Below are positions 26,288 through 38,189 of a stretch of DNA of 64,000 nucleotides, piece after piece (position 1 is the first letter of the stretch; the number at the start of each line of letters is the position of its first letter). The notes beneath the pieces are model-generated. The model worked only from the letters and a program-made list of their open reading frames with translations, was not told the origin of the DNA and did no database searches. Location of the stretch: assembly GCA_041397625.1 (NCBI GenBank), contig JAWKWH010000001.1:248001-312000 (forward strand). Direction: 5' to 3'. A program made the translations under genes and the position numbers. The stretch comes from JAWKWH01 sp041397625. Lineage in GTDB: Bacteria; Pseudomonadota; Alphaproteobacteria; Rhizobiales; Rhizobiaceae.

Positions 26288-28258
26288 ATGTTCCGCAAGT
26301 TTCTGAAGGATGTCCGCGGGAACTTCATGCTGTCCACCGTGGCGGCGATGATTCCGCTGATGGGCGGCCTGGCTTTCGCAATCGACTTCACCGAAATGAA
26401 CCGCCAGAGGCAGGCGGTGCTGAACGCGCTCGACGCCTCGGGCATCGCCACCGGGCGCTATATCCAGTCCGGAGCGACCGAGGCGCAGGCCAAGGCCTAT
26501 GCGCAGGATTTCTTCGACGCCAACCTGGAAACGATCATTCCCTCGACGGCAACGCTGAAAGTGGTCATGCCCAACACGGTCGAGGGCGGCGGCAAGCTGA
26601 AACTCTCGGCCAACCTGACCTACAATCCGATCTTCTTTCCGGTGTTCAACTATCTGCGCACGCATGACGACACCGGCGAGGACGTTGCGATCGCGTTTAG
26701 CGCCAAGACCGAGATCCGGTTGAAGAACACGGTCGAGGTGGCGCTGGTGCTGGATAATTCCGGTTCGATGTCGAATACCGGTTCGTCAGGCAAATCGCGC
26801 ATGAAGCTGCTTCAGGAAGCCGCGACCTACCTGGTCGAGAAGATTGCCGCCGACGGCAAGAACATTCTCCAGGTCGACAAGCCGGTTCAGGTGTCGCTGG
26901 TTCCGTTCTCCGCCTCCGTCAATGTCGGACCGCAATTCGATACGGCAGCCTGGATGGATACCACGGGCATCTCGCCGATCCATCACGAGAATTTCGACTG
27001 GTCGACGATGACGGCGGCGGCCAATCCCGACAAATGGATTCAGAAGGTCGGCAGCGTCTATTACAAGCGCGGCTCGGGCTGGAACTATGTCGATGCCGAC
27101 GGCAACGAGGTGATTTCCGAGAATACGCCGGCCACCCGTTTCTCGCTCTATCAGGACATGAAGGCGGTCGTCAGCCGCGAATGGGTCGAGACCGGCCGCG
27201 AGCGCGTCTGCAAGCGCTACCGCAAGAATGGCTCGTGCCGTAGCTGGGAATGGGTGACGACCGGCGAGTGGATCGAGACCACCGGCCGGTTTGCAAGCTG
27301 GCAAGGCTGCGTCGAAGCGCGTCCCTATCCCTATAATGTGACCGACGCGGCGGCGGTGTCGAGCAATCCGGAAACACTGTTCGTGCCGATGTTCGCGCCG
27401 GACGAGCCGGGTAACTTCTGGCGCGATATCGATGGCGACGGCAACAATGACCGCGTCAGCGCCTCCTGGGGCTATCCGAATAATTACTGGGTCGATTCCA
27501 ATGACAGCCTGTCGGTCAAGGGACGCCAGCAGGACATGCGCAAATATTTCATGATCAAGCCCTACAACGCCGCCAATTCCGGCCAGGGCGACGGTCCCAA
27601 CTACAGTTGCACCACCGAGCCGATTACGCCGCTGACCGACGTGGTCAAGCAGGAAGGTCTCGACGAGATCAAGGCGGCGATCAATGCGATGACCCCGACC
27701 GGCAACACCGATGTGCCGCAGGGATTCATGTGGGGCTGGCGGACCGTTTCGAGCGCCGCACCCTTCACCGAGGGACGCCTGGAAACCGAGAACGGCAACG
27801 ACAAGGTCATCATCGTGCTGACCGACGGCGCCAACACCTACGGTGACATTAGCGATGACTCGAGCCTTGCCGACAACCAGTCGAGCTATGCAGCGCATGG
27901 CTATACCGGCATGGGCTACGACGGCAGCAGCACGACGCGCCTGTTCAAGGGCACGAGCAGCAATGTCGGCAAGTATACCTATACCTCGTCCAACTACACC
28001 AAGGCGCATGACGAGCACATGGACAAGGTGTGCACCAACGCCAAGGGCGAGAACATCATCGTCTTCACGGTGGCGCTCGATCTGCCGGAAAACTCCGGCG
28101 CGGCGGCGGCGATGCAGAAATGCGCTTCGGAATCACGGTTCCGCAGGGATGAGAACGGCAACCCGAAAAAGCTCTACTACAACACCAAGGGCGACGATCT
28201 GCTGAACGTGTTCAAGGAGATCGCCGACGAATTGTCCAACCTGCGTATTGTCGGATAA
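26288..28258 (+). CDS. TadE/TadG-family pilus protein with vWA domain
   Basis: A 656-residue secreted or membrane-anchored protein. Residues 1-35 form a TadE/TadG-type N-terminus: a short basic start, then the hydrophobic stretch FMLSTVAAMIPLMGGLAFAIDF. A von Willebrand A domain follows, with the MIDAS motif DNSGSMS near residue 156 and IVLTDGANT near 509. Between them is an unusual Trp-rich segment (EWVETGRERVC, EWVTTGEWIETTG) around residues 297-335 and a DIDGDGNND calcium-binding-like loop near 380. No other tad/flp gene is nearby, so it is an orphan TadG. A strong terminator follows. Confidence 0.85.
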   Translation: MFRKFLKDVRGNFMLSTVAAMIPLMGGLAFAIDFTEMNRQRQAVLNALDASGIATGRYIQSGATEAQAKAYAQDFFDANLETIIPSTATLKVVMPNTVEGGGKLKLSANLTYNPIFFPVFNYLRTHDDTGEDVAIAFSAKTEIRLKNTVEVALVLDNSGSMSNTGSSGKSRMKLLQEAATYLVEKIAADGKNILQVDKPVQVSLVPFSASVNVGPQFDTAAWMDTTGISPIHHENFDWSTMTAAANPDKWIQKVGSVYYKRGSGWNYVDADGNEVISENTPATRFSLYQDMKAVVSREWVETGRERVCKRYRKNGSCRSWEWVTTGEWIETTGRFASWQGCVEARPYPYNVTDAAAVSSNPETLFVPMFAPDEPGNFWRDIDGDGNNDRVSASWGYPNNYWVDSNDSLSVKGRQQDMRKYFMIKPYNAANSGQGDGPNYSCTTEPITPLTDVVKQEGLDEIKAAINAMTPTGNTDVPQGFMWGWRTVSSAAPFTEGRLETENGNDKVIIVLTDGANTYGDISDDSSLADNQSSYAAHGYTGMGYDGSSTTRLFKGTSSNVGKYTYTSSNYTKAHDEHMDKVCTNAKGENIIVFTVALDLPENSGAAAAMQKCASESRFRRDENGNPKKLYYNTKGDDLLNVFKEIADELSNLRIVG

Positions 28259-28283
28259 GACAGAAACGACGTCACTTCGACTG

Positions 28284-28314
28284 AACGCCCCGCGGCGACG
28301 CGGGGCGTTTTTTC
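28284..28314 (+). terminator. Rho-independent terminator of the TadG-like gene
   Basis: A nine-base-pair GC-rich stem, CGCCCCGCG pairing with CGCGGGGCG around a GCGA loop, is followed by six Ts. It begins 25 bases after the TadG-like stop codon. Confidence 0.9.
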
Positions 28315-28381
28315 GTTCGGCACCGGTACGAGAGCGCCGTTAACCCTGTTGGATCAGGACTCGCAAAGCTGCGCAATTTCC

Positions 28382-28410
28382 TTGACAGCGCCAGGTGCAT
28401 TCCCTATCTG
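28382..28410 (+). promoter_or_regulatory. Predicted housekeeping-sigma promoter of groESL
   Basis: TTGACA at 28382-28387 and TATCTG at 28405-28410, 17 bases apart, fit a sigma-70-type promoter as used by alphaproteobacteria. It lies just upstream of the CIRCE element, so HrcA bound there would cover the transcription start. Confidence 0.7.
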
Positions 28411-28418
28411 GTCCGCCA

Positions 28419-28445
28419 TTGGCACTCAGGTTAGCTGAGTGCTAA
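28419..28445 (+). promoter_or_regulatory. CIRCE operator (HrcA site)
   Basis: TTGGCACTC, nine bases, then GAGTGCTAA matches the CIRCE consensus (TTAGCACTC-N9-GAGTGCTAA) with one mismatch in the left arm. It is located 67 bases before groES. HrcA should repress groESL here until heat shock. Confidence 0.93.
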
Positions 28446-28511
28446 CAACGGCGTTCCGACAGGAGCGCCGTCTCATTTGAATGTTCACTTACTGCATCGA
28501 GGGTTCCACAC

Positions 28512-28808
28512 ATGGCCAAGATGAAATTCCGCCCGCTTCACGACCGCGTGGTCGTCCGTCGGGTAGAATCCGAGGAAAAGACCGCCGGCGGCATCATCAT
28601 TCCCGATACCGCCAAGGAGAAGCCGTCTGAGGGCGAGGTGCTGGCAGTCGGTTCCGGCGCCCGCGACGACAGCGGCAAGCTGGTTCCGCTGGACGTCAAG
28701 AAGGGCGACCGCATCCTGTTCGGCAAATGGTCGGGCACCGAAGTCAAGCTCGATGGCGAAGACCTTCTGATCATGAAGGAATCCGACATCATGGGCATCA
28801 TCGGCTGA
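28512..28808 (+). CDS. groES: Co-chaperonin GroES
   Basis: The 98-residue heptameric lid of the GroEL chamber. It begins MAKMKFRPLHDRVVVRRVE, has the mobile loop EKTAGGIIIPDTAKEKP at about residues 20-36, and ends DIMGIIG; all are typical. It is the first gene of the CIRCE-controlled groESL operon, 67 bases before groEL. Confidence 0.98.
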   Translation: MAKMKFRPLHDRVVVRRVESEEKTAGGIIIPDTAKEKPSEGEVLAVGSGARDDSGKLVPLDVKKGDRILFGKWSGTEVKLDGEDLLIMKESDIMGIIG

Positions 28809-28875
28809 TCGGCCGGTTCAACGCAACAAACTAGGTATTGGGTCCGGCCGGACCGGACCCGGGAGCTGAGACAAG

Positions 28876-30510
<1,635 letters not shown>

Positions 30511-30535
30511 GCCACCCGGCATATCCGGAAAAGAG

Positions 30536-30566
30536 AAGGGCGGTCCTGTCGGACCGCCCTTTTTTG
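30536..30566 (+). terminator. Rho-independent terminator of groESL
   Basis: AAGGGCGGTCC pairs with GGACCGCCCTT around a TGTC loop, followed by a T run. It separates groEL from the convergent dctM. Confidence 0.92.
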
Positions 30567-30583
30567 GTTTTGCGTCTGTCGCG

Positions 30584-32176
30584 TCAGTTGGTGATGATCT
30601 CCGGTCCCATCAGCTCGGTCGGCAGCCAGGTCGACAGGATCGGTACATAGGTCACCAGGATCAGGAAGACGAACATGATGCCGACCCACGGCAGCGCGGC
30701 GCGCACCACGTTCATCACCGACATGTGCGCCACGCCGGCGGTGACGAACAGGTTCAGCCCCACCGGCGGGGTGATCATGCCGATTTCCATGTTGACCACC
30801 ATGATGATGCCGAGATGGATCGGATCGATGCCCAGTTCGATGGCGATCGGAAACACCAGCGGCGCGACGATGACGATCAGGCCCGACGGTTCCATGAACT
30901 GACCGCCGATCAGCAGCAGCAGGTTGACGATCACCAGGAACATGATCGGCCCGAAACCGGCCGCCAGCAGCGCTTCGGTGATCGCCTGCGGAATACGCTC
31001 CTCGGTCAGCACGTGCTTGAGGATCAGCGCGTTGGCGATGATGAACAGCAGCATGATGGTGAGCTTGCCGGCCTCGAACAGCGTCTTGCGCGTGTCCTCG
31101 TGCACGAGGCCGGGACCGAGCCGGCTTGCCGTCTGCCACAATGCCCGGCCCCAGAACGGTAGGCCGGCGACCGCCGCGGCGGCGGCATTGGTGCCTTCGC
31201 GCCAGACCAGATAGACGACGGCGCCCGCAAGACCCAGGAGCCCGGTCACCGGCATCGAGCCGCCGAACCAGCCGCTGAACTTGTCGAGCGCCATGAGCAG
31301 ACCGAACAGCAGCAGCCCGTAGACGACGGCGTAGTAGCCGTGGCGCGCCGGCGACCGGTCGCCGGCCTCGAACAGGCGCATGCCCTTCAGCGGCCCCATG
31401 TCGCGATAGATGAAGCACGCGGCGAAGAACGCATAGACGGCGGCCACCGCGGCGGCTTCCGTCGGTGTGAACGCGCCGCCATAGATGCCGCCGAGGATGA
31501 TGACGATCAACAACAGGCCCCAAAGCGCGTCGCGCGCCGTGGCGAACATTTCGTTGACGCCGGCAAAGGGTTGCGCAGGCAGCCCGCGCACCAGCGCCAC
31601 GGCGAGGATACCGCCCATCAGCATGAGACCGGCGACGATGCCGGGAAACACGCCGGCCAGGAACATGCGTCCGACCGAGACGTCGACCGACGCCGCATAG
31701 ACCACCATGACGATCGATGGCGGGATCAGGATGCCGAGCGTGCCGGCATTGCAGATGACGCCGGCGGCGAACTCCTTGGAGTAGCCGACCTGACGCATGC
31801 CGGCGATGACGATGGTGCCGATGGCGACCACGGTCGCCGGCGACGAGCCGGACAGCGCGGCGAACATCATGCAGGCAAATACCGATGCGATCGCAAGCCC
31901 GCCCGGCAGATGACCGACGGTGGCGATGGCGAAGCGGATGACGCGCTGCGCCACGCCGCCGGTCGACATGAAGCTCGACGCCAGGATGAAGAACGGGATG
32001 GCGAGCAGCGTGTAGTGGCCGGCGAACGCCTCGAACAGCGTCTGCGCGATCGAGGCCAGCGAGGCGTGCGAATAGACCATCAGGAAGATCACCGACGCCA
32101 GGCCGAGGCTGATGGCGATCGGCACGCCGATGAACAGGAAGACGATGACCAGGACGAAGAGCAGGACGACCGACAT
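30584..32176 (-). CDS. dctM: TRAP transporter large permease DctM
   Basis: A 530-residue membrane protein that forms the transport channel of a tripartite ATP-independent periplasmic uptake system. It has about 12-13 hydrophobic segments and the family blocks FIGVPIAISLGLASV, AALSGSSPATVVAIG and the C-terminal ITPPVGLNLFVTAGVAHMSV. It is longer than the usual 430 residues: about residues 225-325 form an extra segment with additional helices between the two halves. It is three bases downstream of dctQ and convergent with groEL. Confidence 0.93.
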   Translation of the reverse strand: MSVVLLFVLVIVFLFIGVPIAISLGLASVIFLMVYSHASLASIAQTLFEAFAGHYTLLAIPFFILASSFMSTGGVAQRVIRFAIATVGHLPGGLAIASVFACMMFAALSGSSPATVVAIGTIVIAGMRQVGYSKEFAAGVICNAGTLGILIPPSIVMVVYAASVDVSVGRMFLAGVFPGIVAGLMLMGGILAVALVRGLPAQPFAGVNEMFATARDALWGLLLIVIILGGIYGGAFTPTEAAAVAAVYAFFAACFIYRDMGPLKGMRLFEAGDRSPARHGYYAVVYGLLLFGLLMALDKFSGWFGGSMPVTGLLGLAGAVVYLVWREGTNAAAAAVAGLPFWGRALWQTASRLGPGLVHEDTRKTLFEAGKLTIMLLFIIANALILKHVLTEERIPQAITEALLAAGFGPIMFLVIVNLLLLIGGQFMEPSGLIVIVAPLVFPIAIELGIDPIHLGIIMVVNMEIGMITPPVGLNLFVTAGVAHMSVMNVVRAALPWVGIMFVFLILVTYVPILSTWLPTELMGPEIITN

Positions 32177-32179
32177 GGA

Positions 32180-32800
32180 TCAGCGCTCCCCGCCCGAGGT
32201 CGCCGCGGCGGCTTCCTCGACCATGTCCTCGGCCTCGTGGGCGGCGATGATGCGGTCCTGCGCGCCGGTCATGATGCGCCAGCCGGCCTCGACGAAGCGC
32301 CATGTCAGCAGCGTCATGCCGAGCGGCAGCGCGAAATAGGGAATGAAGCGCGGTAGTTTCTCCCAGCGCTCGCCCTCGTTCATCCAGTCCTTCAGGAACT
32401 GCAGGAACGCCGGCATCTGGATGTCGTTGACCTCGTACCAGGCGCGGTTGCCGGCAAACGGCAGCCAGTATTGCCAGGCGCCGATGGTCAGAAGCACGCA
32501 GAACGCCAGGCTGAGCGCCACCGCGGCAAGCCCGAGTGCCCGGCGCGGCCCCGGCGAAAGGCTGGCGACCAGCACGTCGACCCCGAGGTGGGCGTTGACC
32601 TTGACACAGTAGGACGCGCCGAGCAGCACCAGCCAGGCAAACAGGAAGACGGTGGCTTCCAGTGCCCACAGAATGTTCGAGTTGAAGCCGTAGCGGGCCA
32701 CGACATTGGCGAACGTCACCAGCGTCATGGCGCCGAGCAGGATCGCGATCAGCGTTTCCTCTATACGGTCCATGACGGACCGTTTGCGCTCCTCACCCAT
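32180..32800 (-). CDS. dctQ: TRAP transporter small permease DctQ
   Basis: A 206-residue membrane protein with four hydrophobic helices, the small subunit of the TRAP transporter. Typical blocks are EETLIAILLGAMTLVTFANVVARY at the N-terminus and the VFLFAWLVLLGASYCVK segment near residue 50. The C-terminal 40 residues are acidic and variable. It lies between dctP and dctM on the same strand and is expected to form the membrane complex with DctM. A 117-base gap after dctP contains no gene. Confidence 0.92.
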   Translation of the reverse strand: MGEERKRSVMDRIEETLIAILLGAMTLVTFANVVARYGFNSNILWALEATVFLFAWLVLLGASYCVKVNAHLGVDVLVASLSPGPRRALGLAAVALSLAFCVLLTIGAWQYWLPFAGNRAWYEVNDIQMPAFLQFLKDWMNEGERWEKLPRFIPYFALPLGMTLLTWRFVEAGWRIMTGAQDRIIAAHEAEDMVEEAAAATSGGER

Positions 32801-32917
32801 CCGCGTTCCTCCCCTTGGTTCCGCCGCGATGCAGCCGGACAGGCAGGCCGCCGGGCATCGGCGGGCGGTGTCCGGCAGCGGTGCGAAGCGGCCGGGCGGC
32901 TCGCCCGGCCGTCGTCG

Positions 32918-33922
32918 TCAGTTGGTGGCGTTGTAGGTCAGCGCGGCATCGATCACATCGCGGCCGATGTCGCCCTCGAACTGGGCCCAGACCGGTTTCA
33001 TCGCATCGACCCAGGCATCGCGCTGCTCCTGGGTCAGCGTGCGCACCACGCCGCCCGCCTCGATGACCTTCTGCTTGGCGGCCTCGTTGACGGCGGTCGA
33101 TTCCTTGTTGCGCTCGTCGGTCACCTCGGCGAGGATGCGGGCCAGCGGATCGCGGATTTCCGGATCAAGACCCTGCCACCACTCGTCGGACGTCACGACC
33201 AGATAGTCGATGATGCCGTGATTGGTCTCGGTGACACCGTCCTGCACCTCGAAGAACTTCTGCCCGTAAATGTTGGACCAGGTGTTCTCCTGCCCGTCGA
33301 CGACCTTGGTCTGCAGCGCGCCATAGACCTCCGAGAACGCCATCTTCTGCGGGCTGGCGCCGAGCGCTTCGAACTGCGCCACCAACACTTCCGACGGCTG
33401 GACGCGGAACTTCAGTCCCTTGGCATCCTCGGGCAGCAGCAATGGCTTGTTGGCCGAGATCTGCTTCATGCCATTGTGCCAGAAGGCGAGGCCGAGCAGG
33501 CCCTTGCGCTGCATGGACGTCAGCAGCTTCTGGCCGTCTTCCGACTGCTGGTAGCGGTCGACCGCGTTGATGTCGACGAAGACGAAGGGCAGATCGAAAA
33601 GCCGGAACTTCTTGGTGAAGGTCTCGAACTTCGACAGGGACGGCGCGGCAAGCTGCACGTCGCCGTTCAACATCGCCTCGAGAACCTTGTCGTCGTTGTA
33701 GAGGCTGGAATTGCCGAACACTTCCATGCAGGCCTTGCCGTTGAGTTCGGCGTTGACCCGCTCGGCCAGCAAGGACGCGGCGATGCCCTTGGGATGCTTG
33801 TCGGTGTTGGTGACATGGCTGAACTTGATGACCATCTCGCCATCGTCGCAATTCGCGGCCGCGCCCGTGGCGGTGATCGCAAGAATGCTGGCCGCGGCTG
33901 CGGCGATCTTCAAAAGACGCAT
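32918..33922 (-). CDS. dctP: TRAP transporter substrate-binding protein DctP
   Basis: A 334-residue periplasmic solute receptor. A signal peptide (KIAAAAASILAITATGAAA) is followed by the DctP-family blocks FSHVTNTDKHPKG, KFRVQPSEVLVAQFEALGASP (with the substrate-carboxylate Arg) and GQENTWSNIYGQKFFEVQ. These fit the C4-dicarboxylate-binding subgroup (succinate, fumarate, malate). I chose ATG 33922 because the signal peptide starts there, although the frame is open to 34114. Linked dctB and dctD support regulated dicarboxylate uptake; the exact ligand is inference. Confidence 0.92.
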   Translation of the reverse strand: MRLLKIAAAAASILAITATGAAANCDDGEMVIKFSHVTNTDKHPKGIAASLLAERVNAELNGKACMEVFGNSSLYNDDKVLEAMLNGDVQLAAPSLSKFETFTKKFRLFDLPFVFVDINAVDRYQQSEDGQKLLTSMQRKGLLGLAFWHNGMKQISANKPLLLPEDAKGLKFRVQPSEVLVAQFEALGASPQKMAFSEVYGALQTKVVDGQENTWSNIYGQKFFEVQDGVTETNHGIIDYLVVTSDEWWQGLDPEIRDPLARILAEVTDERNKESTAVNEAAKQKVIEAGGVVRTLTQEQRDAWVDAMKPVWAQFEGDIGRDVIDAALTYNATN

Positions 33923-34014
33923 GATGATTCCTCCATAGCTGCGCCGCGCCCTGTCCTCCCAGGGAACGGTAATGACGACATTAGGGCGCAGATTCGCACC
34001 GGCGACAAGCTTGT

Positions 34015-34043
34015 CCGGCCGGTGGAAGTCCAAATCCGGCCGG
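34015..34043. promoter_or_regulatory. Paired CCGGCCGG sites upstream of dctP
   Basis: Two identical 8-bp palindromes, CCGGCCGG at 34015-34022 and 34036-34043, lie 21 bases apart (two helical turns). They are 93-121 bases upstream of the dctP start, between dctD and dctP. The position is right for DctD enhancer sites, but I could not find a convincing -24/-12 promoter nearby, so this is a candidate only. Confidence 0.4.
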
Positions 34044-34117
34044 TTTGCGGCTTCAGATGGGTGGATTCGGTAACATCGGCGTCGTTTCATGGGCGGATAT
34101 CGCCCCATCGACAACCG

Positions 34118-35481
<1,364 letters not shown>

Positions 35482-35485
<4 letters not shown>

Positions 35486-37311
35486 TCGGCAGCGCTCCTG
35501 ACCGCGTCGGCGTCGATCAGCCGGATGGTGAAGACTGCGCCGCCGCCGGGATGGTTGGCAGCCTCGAGCCCGCCGCCGAAATCCTGTACGATGTTGAAAG
35601 AGATGGACAGGCCGAGGCCGAGCCCCTCATTGACCGGCTTGGTGGTGAAGAACGGATCGAATATCTGCTCCAGGATCGCCGGGTCGATGCCCGGTCCGTG
35701 GTCGCGCACCGCAATCTCCACCATGCCGTCAAGCGGGGTTACGGCGATATCGATCGTCGGCGCTCTGACGCCGGCCATGGCATCGAGCGCGTTGCCGATA
35801 AGGTTGATGATCACCTGCTGCAGCCGCACCGAACCGCCCATCACCTTGATGCGGCCGTGCATCGGCGCGATGTCGAGCGTCGCGCCGGACCGTTTCAGCC
35901 GCGCGCCGATAATCTGGCTCACCGCCGTGAATACGTCGGCCAGGTCGACCACGTCGATCTTCTGTTTCGGCCGGCGGGCGAAGTTGCGCAGATGGTTGCC
36001 GAGTTCGGCCATGCGGTCGACCATCTCGGAGATGCGGCCGATATTGTCGTCGGCGCTGTGGGCCTTGTCGCGCTTCAGGAAGGTGCGGGCGTTTTCCGCA
36101 TAGGCCTTGATGGCGGCAAGCGGCTGGTTGAGCTCATGCGAGAGCGAGGCCGACATCTGGCCAAGCGCGGCCAGCTTTCCGGCCTGGATCAGCTCGTTCT
36201 GGGTCGAGCGCAACTGTTGTTCCGCATGGGTGCGCTCGCTGACCTCGCGCTTGAGCAGCCGGTTGGCGTCGCGCAGGTCGCGCGTGCGTTCCTCGACCCG
36301 CCGCTCCAGTTCCTCGCGGCCGCGGCGCTGCTGCTCGATATCGATGATCAGCCGTCGCCGCCTCTGCATGACGATGCCGGCTACCAGCGCCACCAGCAGC
36401 GCCGCGAGACAGGCGACCGCCATGGCGGTGACCGCCTGGCCGGTGGCCACCGCCGCCGGTGTCAGGACATGCAGGGTCCAGCCGGCCGCCGGCATGTCGC
36501 GCTCGCTCGACAGGAAGGTCTCGCCGCCTGCGCCCATGGTCCGCAGCACGGCGCCGTCTATCCCCGACGGCTCGACGCGCATGTCGAGCGCGCCCAGTTG
36601 CTCGACCGGGTACTGTCTGACGCTCTCGATCTGCCTCAGCGCCGCTTCGCCGAGCGGTTCGAGCGACTTGAACAGCCATGCCGGCTCGCTCGCCATGAAG
36701 ATCACGCCGTGATCATCGCAGACGATGGCGCGTGCCTCGGCGCCGCGCCAGTTGTCCTCCAGCTCCTCGACCTCGATCTTCAGCGCCACCACGCCGATCG
36801 TGCGCCCGTCGTCGTGCACCGGCGCGGAAAAATAGTAGCCGCGCTTCAGCGAGGTCGTGCCGAGCGCGAAAAAGCGCGTCGGCTTGCCCGCCGCCGCGCC
36901 TGTGAAATAGGGCCGGAAGCTGAAGTTGCGTCCGATGAACGACCGGTCCAGGTCGAAATTGCTGGCCGCGATCGTCAGTCCGGCATGGTCCATCACATAG
37001 ATGTCGGAGGCGCCGACTTCGGCGGCGATGCGCTTCAACTCGCCATTGACCGCCGATACGCCGTCGGTCCGCGCCGGGTCGGCCAGCATCAGCCGCACGG
37101 CCTGCTTGTCGGCGATCAACCCCGGCAGCGGATCGTAGCGACGCAACGACCCGTCGAGGCCGGCCTCGACCAGCCTGAGCGTGCCTTCGTTCTGGCTTGC
37201 CAGCCGGCCGAGAAAATAGCGCTCCACCGCGCCGAACGACACCCATGCCGCGGCCACCAGGACGGCGACGACCGCCAGTATCGAACCTGCCACTTTCGGC
37301 GATGTCGGCAT
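35482..37311 (-). CDS. dctB: C4-dicarboxylate sensor histidine kinase DctB
   Basis: A 609-residue membrane sensor kinase. One hydrophobic helix (about 8-28) and a second near residue 290 bracket a periplasmic sensing domain with the FIGRNFSFRPYF and YYFSAPV blocks characteristic of DctB. A coiled-coil linker (about 320-365) leads to the H-box SASLSHELNQPLAAI and the ATPase N, G1 and G2 boxes (LIGNALDAM, DHGPGID, GLGLGLS). It is coupled to dctD by overlap of stop and start. Its linkage to a TRAP transporter rather than dctA is notable. Confidence 0.93.
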
Positions 37312-37394
37312 CGACTCACACTTCCGTCGGCTTGACCTGCCGGGTAAGTCCGTCGTGACCGCCGGTTGCCGGGGGCACGCCCGGTCGGCCGCCT

Positions 37395-38003
37395 TCAGTC
37401 GACCGAGCCGACGAACGGGTTGTTGAATCCGTCAATCGTCACCCAACGGCCGGTGTGATTGACCGCCTGGCGCTTCAGGAACCAATAGTCGGTATCGTCC
37501 CACGGCTTCACCCGGTCGGTCAGGTTGTCGAGCACGAAATCGCCCTTGTCGGTGCGCACCGTCAGGATCGCGTGACCCTCCCCGTCGGGCTTGCGCACCA
37601 CGGTGATCAGCAGGTTCGACAGCGACAGGCCGGCCGCGCTCAGCCGGCGGCGCTTTTCAAGAACGTAGTCCTCGCAATCGCCGGCGCCCTGCGGATAGGC
37701 CCAGACCTCGTCCTTGCCGTAGATGTCGAAATCGTTCATCGGGCTGACCGACCGGTTGACCGCGACATTGGTGCGCACGATCTGTCGCCACAGTTTCTGG
37801 GTCAGGTGCGCCGGTCCGCGATCGCGCGGATGGATGCGACATTCGCGGGGATTGCTCTTGCAGAATTCATAATGGCCGATCGGCTGGGATGTATAGCCGC
37901 CGGTGACCATGGGGCCAGCCGAATTGGCGGCGGTGGTCCCGCTCAGCGCCAATCCCGCCGCAGCTGCCAAAACGGCCTTCAACAACCTGCCCAACGCCGC
38001 CAT
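37395..38003 (-). CDS. Transglutaminase-like cysteine peptidase (BTLCP, DUF920)
   Basis: A 202-residue exported protein of the bacterial transglutaminase-like cysteine proteinase family. It has a signal peptide (LLKAVLAAAAGLALSGTTA) and the papain-like triad Cys110 (GAGDCEDYVLEK), His144 (GEGHAILTV) and Asp159 (FVLDNL). Relatives such as LapG cleave surface adhesins, but the rhizobial BTLCPs of this size are mostly uncharacterised. A perfect CtrA-type box lies 28 bases upstream of the start. No adhesin or LapD gene is visible nearby. Confidence 0.9.
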   Translation of the reverse strand: MAALGRLLKAVLAAAAGLALSGTTAANSAGPMVTGGYTSQPIGHYEFCKSNPRECRIHPRDRGPAHLTQKLWRQIVRTNVAVNRSVSPMNDFDIYGKDEVWAYPQGAGDCEDYVLEKRRRLSAAGLSLSNLLITVVRKPDGEGHAILTVRTDKGDFVLDNLTDRVKPWDDTDYWFLKRQAVNHTGRWVTIDGFNNPFVGSVD

Positions 38004-38030
38004 GCGGTGGTCCTCCGCGTCCCCGATAAG

Positions 38031-38046
38031 TTAACAAAACGTTAAC
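38031..38046. promoter_or_regulatory. CtrA-type box upstream of the BTLCP gene
   Basis: TTAA-N7-TTAAC, reading TTAACAAAACGTTAAC, matches the full consensus for the cell-cycle regulator CtrA. It is 28 bases before the ATG at 38003. It also contains two GTTAAC palindromes. Confidence 0.6.
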
Positions 38047-38189
38047 GAATGGGAGCGCGGCAAGTCAATCGCCAAGGACAACGCAGTCGAAACATGGTTA
38101 CCGGGGGGGCGGTGGCTTCGGCCGGACCATGCCGGCGTCGCGGGTCGGTTCGGGCAGTGGGAGCTGTGGAAACCCGACTGTCGGTGCGG

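Noticed and set aside
33923..34014. Sigma-54 promoter for dctP
   Set aside because: The best candidate, GGTGCG-AATC-TGC on the minus strand, has spacing one base short and mismatches in both boxes. I found no acceptable -24/-12 element.
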